Assembly (NCBI GenBank): GCA_029204225.1
Contig: CM055097.1
Coordinates: 372,001 to 436,000 of the forward strand
Direction of reading: 5' to 3'
Origin: Diphasiastrum complanatum
Taxonomy: Eukaryota > Streptophyta > Lycopodiopsida > Lycopodiales > Lycopodiaceae
DNA length: 64,000 nucleotides
Numbering within the stretch: the first letter of the stretch is position 1; each line of letters starts with the position of its first letter. This document shows, in pieces, positions 49,036-62,297 of this stretch. Under the pieces are notes generated by a model. That model made no database searches. It had not been told where the DNA came from and worked only from the letters and a program-made list of their open reading frames with translations. The translations under genes were made by a program, and so were the position numbers.

Positions 49036-50010
49036 TTTTTGTTGTCACCAATGGGCACTATTATCATCTAGATTTTGTCAACTTTTGAAGTTAAGTATTT
49101 TTTGTTTTTTCATGACTCAACAATTTTCTTTCAAGTCTCAAAGTCACAAAGATTTTATTGCTTCATTTGGATGTGTGCCTGATTTTGTATATGCACACAA
49201 AAGAAACCCAATTTTGAGCATGTCAATTACTGCAATTGGTGGAGCAAGTCAGTCCAAGAGAAAATTTGATGTTTTGCAAGTGATTTGTACGTGATAGCAT
49301 AGGTTATGAAATTAACACCCTGTGCAGTTCATATGTATTAGAAAATGTTCACAAATAGTCCGAATTACAAGTGCTGGCCTTTAAATGCTTGCTAAAATGC
49401 TTTTTTAGGCTCATTAAAAACCTTAATTCTCAAGTACATAAGACCATATTCTTCCCTTGCATCCAAATGATAATAACAGGTGAAAAGCTTTCAACAAGCA
49501 AATACACACCAGTTTAAAAACATCTTGTATGGTTGGAATATTGCCAGTTCTATGTCATTAATCATACCTCAATCACAAACAGAGGATTAAAAATATACAG
49601 TTTACAACTGATTTCTGGTTTGAGTTTGAAAAAGCAGCTTTAGGCTTGAAATTTATCTCACAATGGATGCAAAAAGAAAAGCAAAACATTTTGCCTCACT
49701 CTAGACTTATATAGAGTAGATCCTTCTTTTGGGATGATCTGAGTGGCAGAGGATACTTCTCCACTCAAAACACCCCGTTGTTGCTAGAGTTTTCTCCACA
49801 CCAAACTGGAATGATGCAGGAAAGCTAAATCCAAGCTTCAGACTTATGAAACACCAAACTAGAAGGATTAGGAAAGGCTACACATTCAAGCTTCAGACTG
49901 ATGTGTAAGGAAAAACAAGTTGATCTCTTATCTGAAAACTCCACTATCTTAAGCAGTACCTTGAGGTTTTATATTCCCATACTTCAGATCAGTGCTCCTT
50001 CAGGAATGAT
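49036..50010. repeat. Parent region of the 6.7-8.2 kb duplication
   Basis: Blocks 49036-49115 and 49443-50010 are downstream of the intact tetraspanin gene and match 6738-6820 and 7670-8189. The middle part 49116-49442 has no counterpart in the copy. Confidence 0.88.
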
Positions 50011-50956
50011 TCAAGTATAATTTTTCCTATAGCCGGTGTAATAGCCTTCTCTTCGAGAGTTGCGGAAGGCAGCACAGCCTATGGAATATATGATGATGAG
50101 AATGATCAGCATAATGATGTTTACGATTGCAACTTTTCGCCAATCATGCTTTAAGTTCTGAAGCACTCCTGCCCTACAGGAATCGCAATGGAAGCAGAGC
50201 TGGGTTTGATCGTTGCTCCACCTTGTGCAATCAGGATCAGCAGTTGGATTTGTGGGGTTATTCCAAAAGGTTGCATTCTGGAAGGCGTATCCACAAGCAG
50301 AAGGGGGCTTGCAACATCCTGACTGCAAATACACATGAAGGAAATTATTATTTTTAATTAGCTGTGGACAGAATAATCTCAAATCAGCAAGTTTGTAGAA
50401 GATGCTCAAAATGATCTGAAAATTGTTATAGAAAATTTCATGAAGTAGAATGTTCTTGTACCTGAAACGAAGACAAGTCTGCCATGTTAAACACGCCTTC
50501 TGAAGAATATTTGCTTAAGTCTTGGCAAATTTTTGCGTCACTTAGGCAGCTCATAATCTTTCTCCAATTGTTGTTGTTGTCCACTCTGCTCTGGAGCCAA
50601 GTGGAGTAATCTCCCAACCTATACTCTTTATATCCTTTTCCCGAAAGAGCATGTCCGGCCCCGGGATTTGTAACAACGAAAGCAAAGATTGTGAAGGCAA
50701 AAAGAAGGATTATCAACAGAAACATCACAAGCGAATAAACCCACAAAAGCCATGCAACTCTACAACAAGAGCCCACAAAACCGGCAATTGAGACCAAAAG
50801 GATGAAGACCCCAATTATTATGACAGGCCACTGCAAAAATCTGACACAATCGGTGCTGTGCTTTGTAGCCAGCCAAATTCCAGCACCGATGATGGGGATG
50901 GAGAGCAGCAGTGTCAGAAAGTTTATGATCCCTGTCAGCTGATTGCTGAACTTCAT
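50011..50956 (-). CDS. Tetraspanin (plant TET family)
   Basis: Two exons: 50462-50956 (165 codons, ATG 50956) and 50011-50322 (103 codons plus TGA), with a 139-bp intron (GTACAAG donor, TTTGCAG acceptor). The 268-residue product matches the usual length of plant tetraspanins, integral membrane scaffolds that organise microdomains at the plasma membrane. Membrane segments lie at about residues 9-31 (LTLLLSIPIIGAGIWLA), 44-67 (VIIIGVFILLVSIAGFVG), 73-97 (SLVMFLLIILLFAFTIFAFV) and 233-255 (VNIIMLIILIIIYSIG). The large extracellular loop carries GCCKPPSACGY at 167-177 and further Cys residues (CDSCRAGVL). The start is favoured by MKFSNQLTGIINFL, typical of the family. It is intact and the only likely functional host gene here. 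Its 3' end was duplicated to 8190-8408. Confidence 0.95.
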
Positions 50957-51021
50957 CTCGATCCACCGAATCTACACTGCAGGATGAGCGGCACTATAGG
51001 GTCGAATGATCTTTAGTTTTT

Positions 51022-51240
51022 AAGATTGATCAGCAATAGCACCACCCAATGGAAAGGTATAAATCAAAGCACAAATTCCACTACCAGCTGCAAAGCCAAG
51101 CCTTTTCCTGAGTCACCAACAAATCTGCACTACAGTGAAGATGAATTCTATCAAAGATTGATCAGTGGCAGCAGCACCTTGTCAGGAGGAAGAAATGAAA
51201 GCACAAATTGCACTGCAAGCTACAAAGCTGAGCCTTCTGG
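51022..51240. repeat. Direct repeat in the tetraspanin upstream region
   Basis: Two similar units (about 51022-51112 and 51152-51240) share AAGATTGATCAG, AAAGCACAAATT and GCAAAGC/ACAAAGC before AGCCTT. They lie 65-285 bp upstream of the start codon, in the leader or promoter. Confidence 0.8.
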
Positions 51241-51691
51241 GAGTCGGTTTAAAAGGTTGATTTGTAGATGAATGGGGAGCTGGGCAGTGGCAACCACGAA
51301 GGAGCATGCATGATGATGAAGAAGAAGAAAAGGTGGGTGATCACTGATCCATCTAGGAAGGTAGCAGGTTAGTTACAAGTGATTGTTGCAGTTAAGAAAG
51401 GAAGAAATAGAGAGAAGAGAGATAGATAGCTTTCCTTCGAAGAGTTTGAGCTGCAATAGAGAGAAGGAAGAAAGCTCTGTGGAATATGGGCAGTCAAGAG
51501 ACGGGCCTGTGTTTTGAAGGGCAGGTATTTTTTTTCTCGCTGACACTTGTAATATAAAATGGCCTTTTCATTATGAAGGATCTTAATCAGTTTGAAGGGT
51601 GCAGTAAGCCTATAAGGCTTTCTTCGAAGGGTGTTCTGAAATTTGAAGGGCGCTGAGAGGTCAAGATGGAACGATAGAGAAAACGCGTTTT

Positions 51692-51696
<5 letters not shown>

Positions 51697-51743
<47 letters not shown>
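51697..51743. repeat. (CT)n microsatellite upstream of tetraspanin
   Basis: About 23 CT units on the plus strand, about 740 bp upstream of the tetraspanin start. On the gene strand it is GA. The stretch 51744-52994 shows no gene. Confidence 0.95.
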
Positions 51744-51745
<2 letters not shown>

Positions 51746-52994
51746 CTTTTGCACGTTTTCATGGGTCAGGAGGGTTTGACCGGGAAACATGACCGGCAAG
51801 TGGCGGTTGGGCCGGTCATCCACGACACGCGTGCTTCGCATTGACCCACAGGCGGAGTTCAAAATAAACGTGTTTTTATTGAAAGCAGGCTGCAATTTTT
51901 GTGTGGAGACCAGTGGAGAGTATTAGTGCAATGCCAATGTTGTTGTTGAGTAAACTTGTCATTTTAGTGGCATGCAATAATGGGGTACTCAAGAGTTTGG
52001 GCCCGACGCAATGAGTAAGTCCCATGAGAGCACTCACTCTCTCAAAGTCACCACATATCAATCACTCATTGCTTAAATATCTCATCAAGAAATGTACAAT
52101 ATGCATCTTTTTTTCAAAATCGTTGTGTTGCACAGTGCGCTTTCTAGCCTACGCGTCAACAGGCGTCAAACGTACGAATGCCACGTGGCCATTTCACACT
52201 GGTCGAACAAAGTCAAACTGCTTATTACGCTTCATAATGTATATGTGAAAAAAGTCAAAATATCCATTACGCAATGGAATGTCTCTGGGCAAAGAACATT
52301 CTGCCCGGTTCGGTTTTCCAAAAATTTTTAGGCTTGGCCCTTTCCGAGCCTCCCCTAAAAAATTCTAAAAGTCCTTACCAGGCAAAATGTCCTCTACCCG
52401 GCACCTTCCATAATCCATAAACCCCCATGGCGTACAAACCAGGATTATGAGGCACTACAAACAAGGATCGTCGGTAGTCTCATTCAAAATCTTTCAAAGA
52501 CATCGATACTTTCATATATATACATATGAATTCGAAACAAAATTTTGATTGGGCTAAGATCATAACCTTTTGAATTTGACACATTCCATTTTATGAAATG
52601 TGCCACGTGGCATTGCAAAGTATTTCAATTTAATTGGGTTGTGGGCTGAAATAGACTGTGGACGACTCATTTACTAATGTTTCAAAATGTGTGGTCCGTG
52701 TTAGGCCAGGCTCAAACAATCGTGTGCTGCCTCCAAGATCGGGGGCTTTTGCCCTACGAGGGCCCTTGTCTCAGGGCACTAGCCCTCAGGCATACAACTC
52801 AAGGCCCTTGAGCCTTCCCCTGCGTACTGACCACGTGGAATTTTTTTCTATTTGTTTTGCGATTTGCTTTTACATTTTTTTAATTTTTTCTAATTTTGTG
52901 AATTTTACATGATAATTAAGCGAACAAAAATTGAATCCTTTTTCACAATTTTTTTTTTTGCTGACATACTATGTGTTTGAATAGGCGATGACCG

Positions 52995-53046
52995 ATTGCC
53001 ACATGGCACACGCAAATTTTCCAAAATGCGTGTGCCATGTGGCAAT
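52995..53046. repeat. Perfect 20-bp-arm inverted repeat
   Basis: Arms 52995-53014 and 53027-53046 (ATTGCCACATGGCACACGCA and its complement) flank a 12-bp loop. TAGGCTATGCAAG/TAGGCGAT repeats follow to 53108. The stretch 53109-54437 holds no recognised feature. Confidence 0.92.
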
Positions 53047-54433
53047 AGTCCTAGGCTATGCAAGTGCACATAGGCTAGGCGATAGTCCATAGGCTATGCA
53101 AGCGCACATTCGTTGGAATTTCATGTGCTATGTATATGTCAATCTTTGATTGCGCTTATGGAGGTGCTTACAAAAAGAAATGAGCGCATAAGGACTTGCA
53201 AACACTGAAAATGAAAATGGGTGTGCCTTGCATTGGTTGAGAGAGAAAAAGTAGTCAAAACAAAGTACTTGATAAGAATATTGTTTTTGTATCATTCTTT
53301 GTTTAGGGCTTTGCAAAGCCCTAAAACCAGAAATTAACATGTTTAAAGTGGAAATTAACATGCTTATATGCATAGAATTGAAAATTGAAATACACAAGAG
53401 CTACAAAACAAGCAAATTTAGGGATTTCAATCTCTTGGCTTGGAAATGGAGGCACTAGTGGTTCATCTTGTCAGCTTTGTGAGGTGCAATTTGGTCTAAA
53501 ATATGTGGTGCTTGTTTTACATTTGGATCTTCAATTGTTTATTTTCTATGGCATTGAAAAGGTGAGTAAGTTTTCCCCAGCTTGAAAGAATGGCGTGAGT
53601 AATGGGTGGATGTATTTGAATACAAGTTTAATTATAAGTTTGTAATAAATAGATTCTTTTCGGACATAATCAGCTTATTTTAAAATAAAATGTCCTTGAG
53701 TTGTATTGAGAAATGCTTGTATGGTTTTAACACACTTTAAAATTATATTTATTTCTACGGTTTTTATTGTTATCAAATTCTCTCCAATCTTCTAGGGGGA
53801 TTCGGGCTATCGTAAATTGTATTGGAGTATTCAAATACGAAATCACAACCCCAAAATTACAGAGAGTGTCAACGAAAGACTAGCAACGGGCGCTCTAGAG
53901 CTTATATTCACTGGGAGCTGTAACATTAGAAAAAAGTCCACAAGTAGCGGACCGGCCAACGAACAAACAACAAGTCCAACACCTTACAACCATACTTTAT
54001 GACAATGAAAATAAAGCATGGCCGAGTCGGCAAGTATAATCAAAACTATCAGTGTTGTAAAATCAGACACGAGTAAATGGTGCAACGTACTCGCAAGCCA
54101 AAAGCGCGAATAATAGTGGTAGACTAGCTCTCAAATGGGCCCAAATGTAAAAAGGGTCCCAAGTAGTTAAATATGAATTTAATGTAAAGTTTTTGTGCAA
54201 CTCAAGTTGTTCTAGCAGATGGTTTCGGGTCCATCAATCCCTAACCCTAGCTTTGTTCATACAAGGGCTTGTGACAAGTCACCCCAGTTAGACAAAATGG
54301 GTTTTGTAAATTTTCATTGGTCCATGTTTGTTGCCCTATAACGTCTTTAATGGGCAGTTGAAAGTGGGGTTGAAGGGCAAGCACGTTGATTTTAGAGAGA
54401 GAACATGTGCCTTTAAAAACTACTAGAAAGAGT

Positions 54434-54540
<107 letters not shown>

Positions 54541-55479
54541 AAAAGATTTCACATAGTTCCTCTTGACAAGTAAACTCTTTGAACCCTTTTATTTTATAGC
54601 ATAATAGGTCAAAGCAAAGCTGTATAAAGTTTTACAGTACAAGGTACCATAAAGTAAAGCAAGTTTTAGGATGTTACTTGCCAACATCCCACAACACAAA
54701 ACCGCACACGCGTTAGTACAATGGGGAAGACATGTGTCATAGTTGGGCATCAGTTGTTATCCGTGTTCGAAAGAAGGTTCACTACCTTATCAACTTAAAT
54801 CTAGTTGCATAACATTCATCCAATCTTTCCCAACCACAGTTCATTAACTAGCACTACGCTCTGCCTTAGGCATGAAACCGTATTAGGGCATTCGCCATTT
54901 TGATTAGTCTTAGGGTATATAAAGCATATGAAATTCCAAACATAAGTTAACACACATATGAAGCTATTATCATTATTTCAAAAATATAACAGGTATGGTT
55001 CACTTACAACAGTAGGTGTCAGGGCAAATCCGTGTTGTTCTGACCCTTTGGCCTCCATGACGTATCATGTGAGTCCGATTACTCTTAAGCTTGGGCAAAT
55101 CCATGTCTTTCAAGCTTAGATGAACCACACCCATTCATAGCACTAGCATACTAACTGCAATCATAGTTTACTTATCCAACAGTTCTACACTTTGCAATTG
55201 CATCGTAAAGTAATGGCATTCTTTATTTAGTTCTATGGAAAGTAGTCTTACATTCAAGCTCCAAGTTTTTAGAACAACTCTTTAGTGTGAACAACGTATC
55301 ACATTCTCATGTGAAATTTATATATAAACAATCTTAACCAGACCCTAAACAATGTTCTATTTTACAACGATGATATTTAGTACGTAGTTCAATATCGCCT
55401 CATACCTATATGCGTGGAGGTACCCATTTTCCAATTAGTAAGTAGCACAGTCACCTTATTTGCTATTAATTCAATACAG

Positions 55480-55794
55480 GAATACCATGAAGCATTACAT
55501 AAGCTTTATAAACCAGATTGATGGCATGCATTAGCAGCTGAGAAAGGTCGTCGTAAAGCATGGCATGATCGATGTTTACATAAGAAGGATTTGAAAGAGG
55601 GAGATTTGGCCTTGATGTACAAAACCAAGCTAATCAAGGGTAAACTTAAATGTACAGGTGAAGGACCATATCGAGTGAAAGAAATTTTATCCTACAAAGC
55701 AGTGGTCTCGGAACATCTTAATGGAAAACGATTTCATACTCCGATAAATGGCAATCGATTATGTAAGTTTTGGCACCCTGATCATCCTACCTAA
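55480..55794 (+). pseudogene. Gypsy integrase C-terminal fragment
   Basis: EYHEALHKLYKPD, a stop, then AAEKGRRKAWHDRCLHKKDL, KEGDLALMYKTKLIKGKLKC and GPYRVKEIL, the tail that follows the catalytic core in Ty3/gypsy integrases. It ends with a stop at 55792. No other part of the element is adjacent. Confidence 0.8.
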
Positions 55795-56457
55795 CTGTCC
55801 ATCTATTATGTTTACCTTTTTTTATTTTTCAATTTTGTTGTTTTGCATTACTTATTTTCTATTTATTTTTTTGAAAAAATATAGTAAGAAAAAGAAAAAA
55901 ATTTGATGATCAAAAGTCTAAAAGGTCATCATCTCAAAAAAAGAGGAAGGAAAGTATTTTCAAGAATATAGGAATCCTTTTTTGAGTAAAAAATAAGCCA
56001 AAAAAAAGACTAGATTTTGATTCAAACAATCATATTAAGCCTCGTCGAGCTCCCAGATGATTTACTAGAGTCAGATTTACACACAATGAACTGGGTGAAT
56101 GTTAGTTTGCAGCAAAAGTATCATGTTTTATGTCGACGAGAGTTCAACTTCATGACACATTGGAAACCTTCATCAAGAATCAAGGAGTCATTATGAACCT
56201 TCGCCGACCTGACATACGGATTCAAGAAAGCAAAATTAGGTTGGGTGAGGGTTAAAACCTTGAAAAAAGTCATTTAATGTAGTAGTTGGGCAGGAGATGG
56301 AGCTAGGCAAGAGTTCCAACCCTTGCCGGATCTACAAAACCTTCGTCGGGCTCCCCTATTGATCAGGAACCTTGGTCGACTTTTTTGATAACTATCTTCA
56401 TAGTACTGAAGATGTCTGTCAAACATTTTTCTAGAACTGATCTACCGAAATAGTACT

Positions 56458-56772
56458 TTGTCTAATAGACCCTCCAAATTTGTCTATATAAGGTCCAAAT
56501 TTGATTCATTTCTCACCAGTGCTAGCGGAGCCCTTGCAAATTTTTTTCGTGATCAAACTTTTCAAAAACTTCCTAAAACCTACAAGCCTTTTGATACACA
56601 CTCTACTCACTTTTACCTTCCCACAATCACGTCTTCGACCGAATGTAATACCTCCGCCTCTCCTACTTCACTCATCAAGAGGGATGTTCTTGTCGAACAT
56701 AACATTATGGCTCTAGCTAGCATTGAAAAAGTGGTTGAATGGATAATCCTCGATGAGCCTTTTAATATGTAA
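56458..56772 (+). CDS. Unrecognised open frame
   Basis: 104 codons, MSNRPSKFVYIRSKFDSFLT... with no known motif, in a region (55795-57219) where translation elsewhere is broken. It could be retroelement-derived or chance. Confidence 0.25.
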   Translation: MSNRPSKFVYIRSKFDSFLTSASGALANFFRDQTFQKLPKTYKPFDTHSTHFYLPTITSSTECNTSASPTSLIKRDVLVEHNIMALASIEKVVEWIILDEPFNM

Positions 56773-57219
56773 TTCAATAGTATGGCCTTTGGAACTTGGA
56801 ACAAGGCAAAGTAAAAAGTTTGTATCAAGTACCAAGGCATTGTGCGCAAGGTGCGGGTTACTAAGGACGCCCTTGTTGCGACAGAAATAGTTTCCGGACC
56901 TAGCTGACCCCTCTCATAAGGTTGCTTATATCGTCATTAAGCCATTCCTTGATACTAGAACCCCTCAGCTCCAAAAAAATAATGGCTATTTGATCGAGGC
57001 CATTCGTGATCTTGTTGTGCAAGTCAGATCAACTTTGCTAAAGCACTTTGTTATGATTGGTAATTTGCTCAAAGAATGCATTTCCTTGCAGATGTTGCAC
57101 AAGATCATGGACTCACGCAAGGAATTTTGTCAATGATGGCACACTTCCTATTGGGAAGCTGGCCACCTTGCTAAAAAATGATAGGCAGGTAATTCGACCA
57201 ATGACGATGTCTGGTTCTT

Positions 57220-57860
57220 GATAAGAGAGGAATACTCTCTGTCCATTGCTTCTCTCTAGAGATCGAAGTCTGATTGGCTAAGTGCCTCTTCGATTGTAGT
57301 CGGTTCATGAATTAACAGACAAGTAGACTCAGGAATATACCTTATGGGCTATTTGCGCACTCGGTTCGATCTTCTTGGAGGTCGCATCGGTTGATGATAC
57401 ATTCCTTGGTCGGGTTGTTGTTGAGTAACAACAATGTCGAAGGTTTGCATGGAACTTTACCCTTGCCTTTGAAGTTGATAAACTAATCCTCGGTAAAAGT
57501 AGTATCCATGCTAAATAAAATCTACTAGGTATTGGAGTCGTACAACTTGTAGGTATTGTCGGAGGAAGTGTAACCGATCAAGATGGTCTTTAGAATTGGA
57601 AGTCAAATTTCTTTCTTGTCTCCTTTGGCATCTGCGTGTAAGCGATGCAACCAAATACTCGTGGGTTATTCACTGAAGGCTTAGATCTTGTCCAAAACCT
57701 CATGGGGTGTTTTGCCTAAGAGGGCCTTACTGTTCTGGATATAAGCTGTAGTGGAAACAGCTTCAGCCCAGAAGCTCTTTGGCAATGATGCATGTGCGAA
57801 TATGCATTTGGCTGACTCCACCAGGGTACAATTCTTCCTCTCGGCTAATTGTCATGTCCA
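57220..57860 (-). pseudogene. Copia integrase C-terminal fragment
   Basis: Minus strand, starting near 57855: RKNCTLVESAKCIFAHASLP, KSFWAEAVSTTAYIQNSKAL, LGKTPHEVL, then a stop-rich continuation with ILIGYTSSDNTYKLYDS. This is the end of an integrase core and the following region. No LTR nearby. Confidence 0.8.
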
Positions 57861-58077
57861 TGTCCTGCATATAGGATTCAATATAGTCCTAGACTTGGAT
57901 ACATGATGGTACTCTAGTAAATCATGCCACATCATACTGAATGTGACCCACAAGTAATCAATAATCAGACACACTAATTGGAGTTAGTACAAGGTTTGGG
58001 ATAGTATATGCATGTATAGAGTATCAATAGCAATCTATGTATAGAGAATCAAAAAAAAAATTGGGTTTTATGGAGAA

Positions 58078-59243
58078 TTGTCCCAGAAAGCCAATTTGTG
58101 ATGTCTTTTTGGAGCCTTTTCTTGTGTAGCTCAAATCTTATGTAGATCTTATTTTCCAGCAAGTGTACTTTTATTTTGGGGATCATTAATGATGGAATTA
58201 ATTATGCATGTTGGTTCTTTTCATGATTTATGGTTCTAGGCTATGTTTTGGTCAAATTTGTTTGCTTTTTCATGCTTTTTGACTCAAATTTGATAGTAAG
58301 AGCTAAAACCTAGCAAGATCAGATCAATTAGATGGCTATAATTCTATAAATTGGTTTGCATGTGATAGAGAAAGAGTTTCATGCCATGAATTTGTACTTT
58401 ATAGTGAAGAAAAAAACCTGAAAAATAGCCAAAAATCATCATTTTTGTTTGTTTTTTTTTTTTTCATAAAGTTGGATAGTAGGTGGCTATAAAACACCTT
58501 GTAAAGCTTTCCAAAAGTTGAATAAAAGTCTTTTGAAGCTGTCCCCGAAGTTAGAGCCAAAGAATTCCATGAATTGGGCTTGTAGAAGGTAAAAAAAGAC
58601 CAAAACATTGCTTATATCTGTGGTTTTTGGGGGATGGATTGCTCTTAATCCATAAGGAGATCATTCTAGAGACTTTTATAGCATGATTAGCATTCCTGTT
58701 TACCTTCCCAGCAAGCTATTAGACCTGTAAATTGATGGCCAGTGGCTTATGCTTCATCTCCATCAAGTTTGAAGCTATTTTGACTTCTACAAACCAAGAA
58801 ATCTTCGTTTTCAATCTATACTGCTTCTTAGGACCTGCATGAATGCTTCAAGGAAGTATAATAGAACATTTAAGACTGTTGGTAATATCACTTTTGGGCT
58901 TGGGGAGGTGTTTGCATGATTTTGGATCATATGCCCTACTAGAAGTGCGCCCTACTACAGATTTTGGATTGTTCTCACACGTGTGAAGCCTAGGTGGCAG
59001 GATGATGTGGCAAGCATCTTGGCCACTTGGTCTCCCTCCGTACTGTGCTTTAAAGTGCCTAAAGCATTCAGAAAACAAAAGAAACTAAAATAGCAACAAA
59101 TGAAATTTTGGCAGTTTTATGAGCAAAATTGGCAAAATTCGTAATTGTTCTTATTGCATGCTAGTCTTTTTCCTAATTTGTCGTATTGTGCTTGCATGGA
59201 TTGATAGCATGTTGATTCTGAGTGTGATTCTGACATGCATGAG
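58078..59243 (+). repeat. Host repeat, copy 2 (uninterrupted)
   Basis: Matches 17318-17378 plus 25575-26638 collinearly, without the TIR element (GTGTAGCTCAAATC is followed directly by TTATGTA at 58136). It serves as an empty-site paralogue. No coding potential recognised. Confidence 0.9.
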
Positions 59244-61285
59244 GGATTTACAGTCGATTTGGGTGGTCATAAGCATGTGCTTTGACGATAGGGTCACAAA
59301 CCGCAGATATTGGCTAACAGATTTCGTAAAACTGAAATTTACGTAAAAAATTCCATAATGACATTTTGTGACTCATGTAGTGTGCTTTGCATGCCAGTTG
59401 GACATTGGTTTAGTGACATTAGGGAATCAAACAACATTTCGATTTTTTGATTTCGATTGCCTTTTGTACTAACAGTATTTTTGTTAGAATTTTTTGACTT
59501 ATGTATACTGAACTAAAAATTGAGTTTTTCCAAAAAAAAAACTTCGAAATTTCGGTCATTTTTTCATTATCTATGGAATCAATTTAGATTAGTGAATTGA
59601 CTAAATTGAGATTTTCAATTGGTGATACTAAATCTAAATTATTTCCTAGTTATAGATAATTTAAATTTGACAGAAGGAACCGCAAAGAACATGAAATTTG
59701 CCGACAGTTTTTATTGTATGACATGTTAACTTTTGGAGTAGGATACTCCCAGGTTTAAAGTTAAAATTGAATTTTTTCATATTTGGTTGAATTTCAAGTT
59801 GGTTAAAATTTGAAATCAGTTACTTGTCTGATATATTTCTAGTTGATACTAATCATTAGAAATGGGTCAAGTGAACGTTTGTGCAAGATACTCGTTAAAA
59901 TTGAATTAACCATCAAACAATATGAAATGGCCAGATAGAATGAGTGATGACAGAACTCTTTATCCGAGCAGTGAAATCTTGTTTGGGTACAATTTAAGAG
60001 TTACTGAAATCCTATTGGTAGAATTTTTATTCATGTAATTTCATATTCTGAGGTTTTGATAGTTTTTGTTAATATTGACGTAGTAATGCCAAAACGATGA
60101 ATAAAAAAAAAGACAGTCCAATTTTATTGGAAAAATTGTAATTGATAGGTTCTGATCAGAAGTAAAAATACTGATTTCATTTCCTGGTTAAATCCTATGG
60201 TGAATTGTATGCAAAAGATCAGATTAATATTGTTTTTCATTCTAGGGAAGGAAGAGCTGGTGGTATGGGACATCAGTAATTTTGGAAAGGAAATTCTAGG
60301 ACTGTAAAGATCTGATTATCAATGGAGTATTTTGGTACCTAGTCGTGATATGGGAAAAAGAAGACCATTCATTAATTGTGGGGTATTTTGGGAATGTTGA
60401 GCTTTAATCTAGATCCCAAATGCACTATTTACAAAATCGGGAACCCTCAAATATATTTCTCGCTTTCTTAATTAAATCCTTTACTTCTTAGTAATTTTTT
60501 GAATATTAGACATCAGACTAGTTTATATCATTCTTTCCAGCATGAAGTTATACTTCTAAAAGATTGTTATATCATATGAATTGCTACGCGTGTGAATAGA
60601 CTTGGAATTGAAATATATTCTAAGGTCAAAGTGTTTCAATTTCTTAAATCTAGGATATCTCTGTTGCATAAATAGATTTTAGTGGAATGATAGATACTAT
60701 CACTCGGGTTGAAAATATTCGAAGGAAGAGTTCTGATTGTAATAGAGTGGATCTTTTTATAAGGAGGACATTTATTACTGACTTTTCATTTAGATATTTT
60801 CACATATCATCTTTCTAGTTAACTTTTATAGAAATCAATAATTTTATTAAAAGGAGGGGTGAAGTGATGGGATAAAATTCTATCTAGGGATCTATTGGTT
60901 GCATGGTTTCTAAACAGAACCAACTGCGGTATAGAAATGTTCAAAGTAAGATACCAAGTTGGAAATTTTTGAATAAGAGAATTCTTTAGGGATTGTGTGG
61001 AACAATCTGGAAGTAGAACATGTTTGAAATTTGAACCATTATCTATAAGTAGTACAGTGAAAAGTCAAAGGTTACTAATTCCATTTTAATTGGAATAGGA
61101 GTAAGTTTGATCAAAATTTAACTTTGGAATGTTTGTATAAAATCAACCTAATCTTAGTTGAGTGGAAGAAATTATGTTATTAGAGGTAAGTTGGATTGGA
61201 AAACTGTTGAGAGTGAATGTTATTCGTCTCAAAGAATTCTCGGATATATTATTTACTCATGAGAAATAGAAATTCTTTTCACAAC
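59244..61285. repeat. AT-rich non-coding region
   Basis: The part 60240-61020 is distantly similar to 44720-45470 (see that entry). The remainder has no gene or recognised element. Confidence 0.5.
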
Positions 61286-61289
61286 TAGA

Positions 61290-61700
61290 AAACTCTGTGT
61301 TTATCCACGCGGAGTATCCACGTGACACCCGACACTTAGCCAATTTTTTGAAATTTTGTTTGCATGGAACATCCATGAGTGGATTATCCACGCGAAAAAA
61401 ATTTGAACACACCTTCGGCAAGTCCACCGGTGTTTTTTTGACACAGCGCCGAAAAATTTATGCGCGTGAATAATCCTTACAAAATTGAATTTTGAAAATT
61501 CTGGCAACTGTTTGGGAGTTTGGCGGCGCCGGACAACAGTTTTATGCATAAAACAATCCATGCATGGATTATCCACGCAAATTCAGTTATCTCAACGACT
61601 TCACCGGACAGAGACAATATTTCGGTTCCATGTTAAAGTTATTCACACGTGGATAAGCCACGCAAATCTGTGTGGATTATCAACGCGGTTTTTTTTTTTG
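61290..61700. repeat. Block of repeated TTATCCACG-type motifs in both orientations
   Basis: TTTATCCACGCGG, GGATTATCCACGCGAAA, GGATTATCCACGCAAATT, CACGTGGATAAGCCACG and GGATTATCAACGCGG occur within about 390 bp, some mirrored as GCGTGAATAATCC. The block is richer in CpG than its neighbours and has short inverted repeats (CCATGCATGG). No gene; 61701-62285 likewise. Confidence 0.75.
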
Positions 61701-62285
61701 CTTGTTGATAATGAAACAAAATTAGCTTAATAAACATTTCTAAAGTGAATTATATTCCAATTCATTGTATTTGTAAAAGTGTTCTCATCTTGTTTACTAT
61801 ATTATAGGGATTTTTGATGAGGTCGGCCACCTTCTTTTGTAAGTCACTTGACTCGAGCTACCAAGAGAGTAATTATGCATGATCTAAGGCTTTGATAGCC
61901 AGGTTTAGGGTCTACCCTAATGGCACTCTACCCTAATCTCATATCTAAGATCATTTGATATGGATTCAGAGCTCATTTTGTACATATTTGAGAGATTATC
62001 AAGAGATGTTGATTTTGGCAAGTTTGCTCTTTTATGAGGAATTGATGCATGATGAATGTGATATTTTTTGTATCTGAACAAAGTAATATACTCTCCACAT
62101 GTGTGACAGGATGTTAGGATCAATTAATTCTAGTTTGATTGTGGTGTTCAAAAGCTCTTGTCAATTAGATGCAAAATAGGTAGAATTGTGTGCTAGTTTT
62201 CTATCTATTAGATATAAGTGAAACCTTTGATACTTTTTTCAATGTTTTACTATCCAAATGAGGTTCATAACCTTTGATTCTAACA

Positions 62286-62297
62286 TGGTATCAGAGC
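62286..62297 (+). promoter_or_regulatory. Primer-binding site, initiator Met-tRNA
   Basis: TGGTATCAGAGC preceded by CTAACA, a usual LTR end. A TGTTAG at 62112 would make a very short LTR of about 174 bp; the true left edge is uncertain. Downstream, 62300-62980, are weak open frames with a possible gag-like FDAMKSEYMMH, not convincing. Confidence 0.8.

Noticed and set aside
61290-61700. TTATCCACG motifs as DnaA boxes of a bacterial origin
   Set aside because: The surroundings are plant nuclear repeats; the similarity to TTATCCACA is coincidental.
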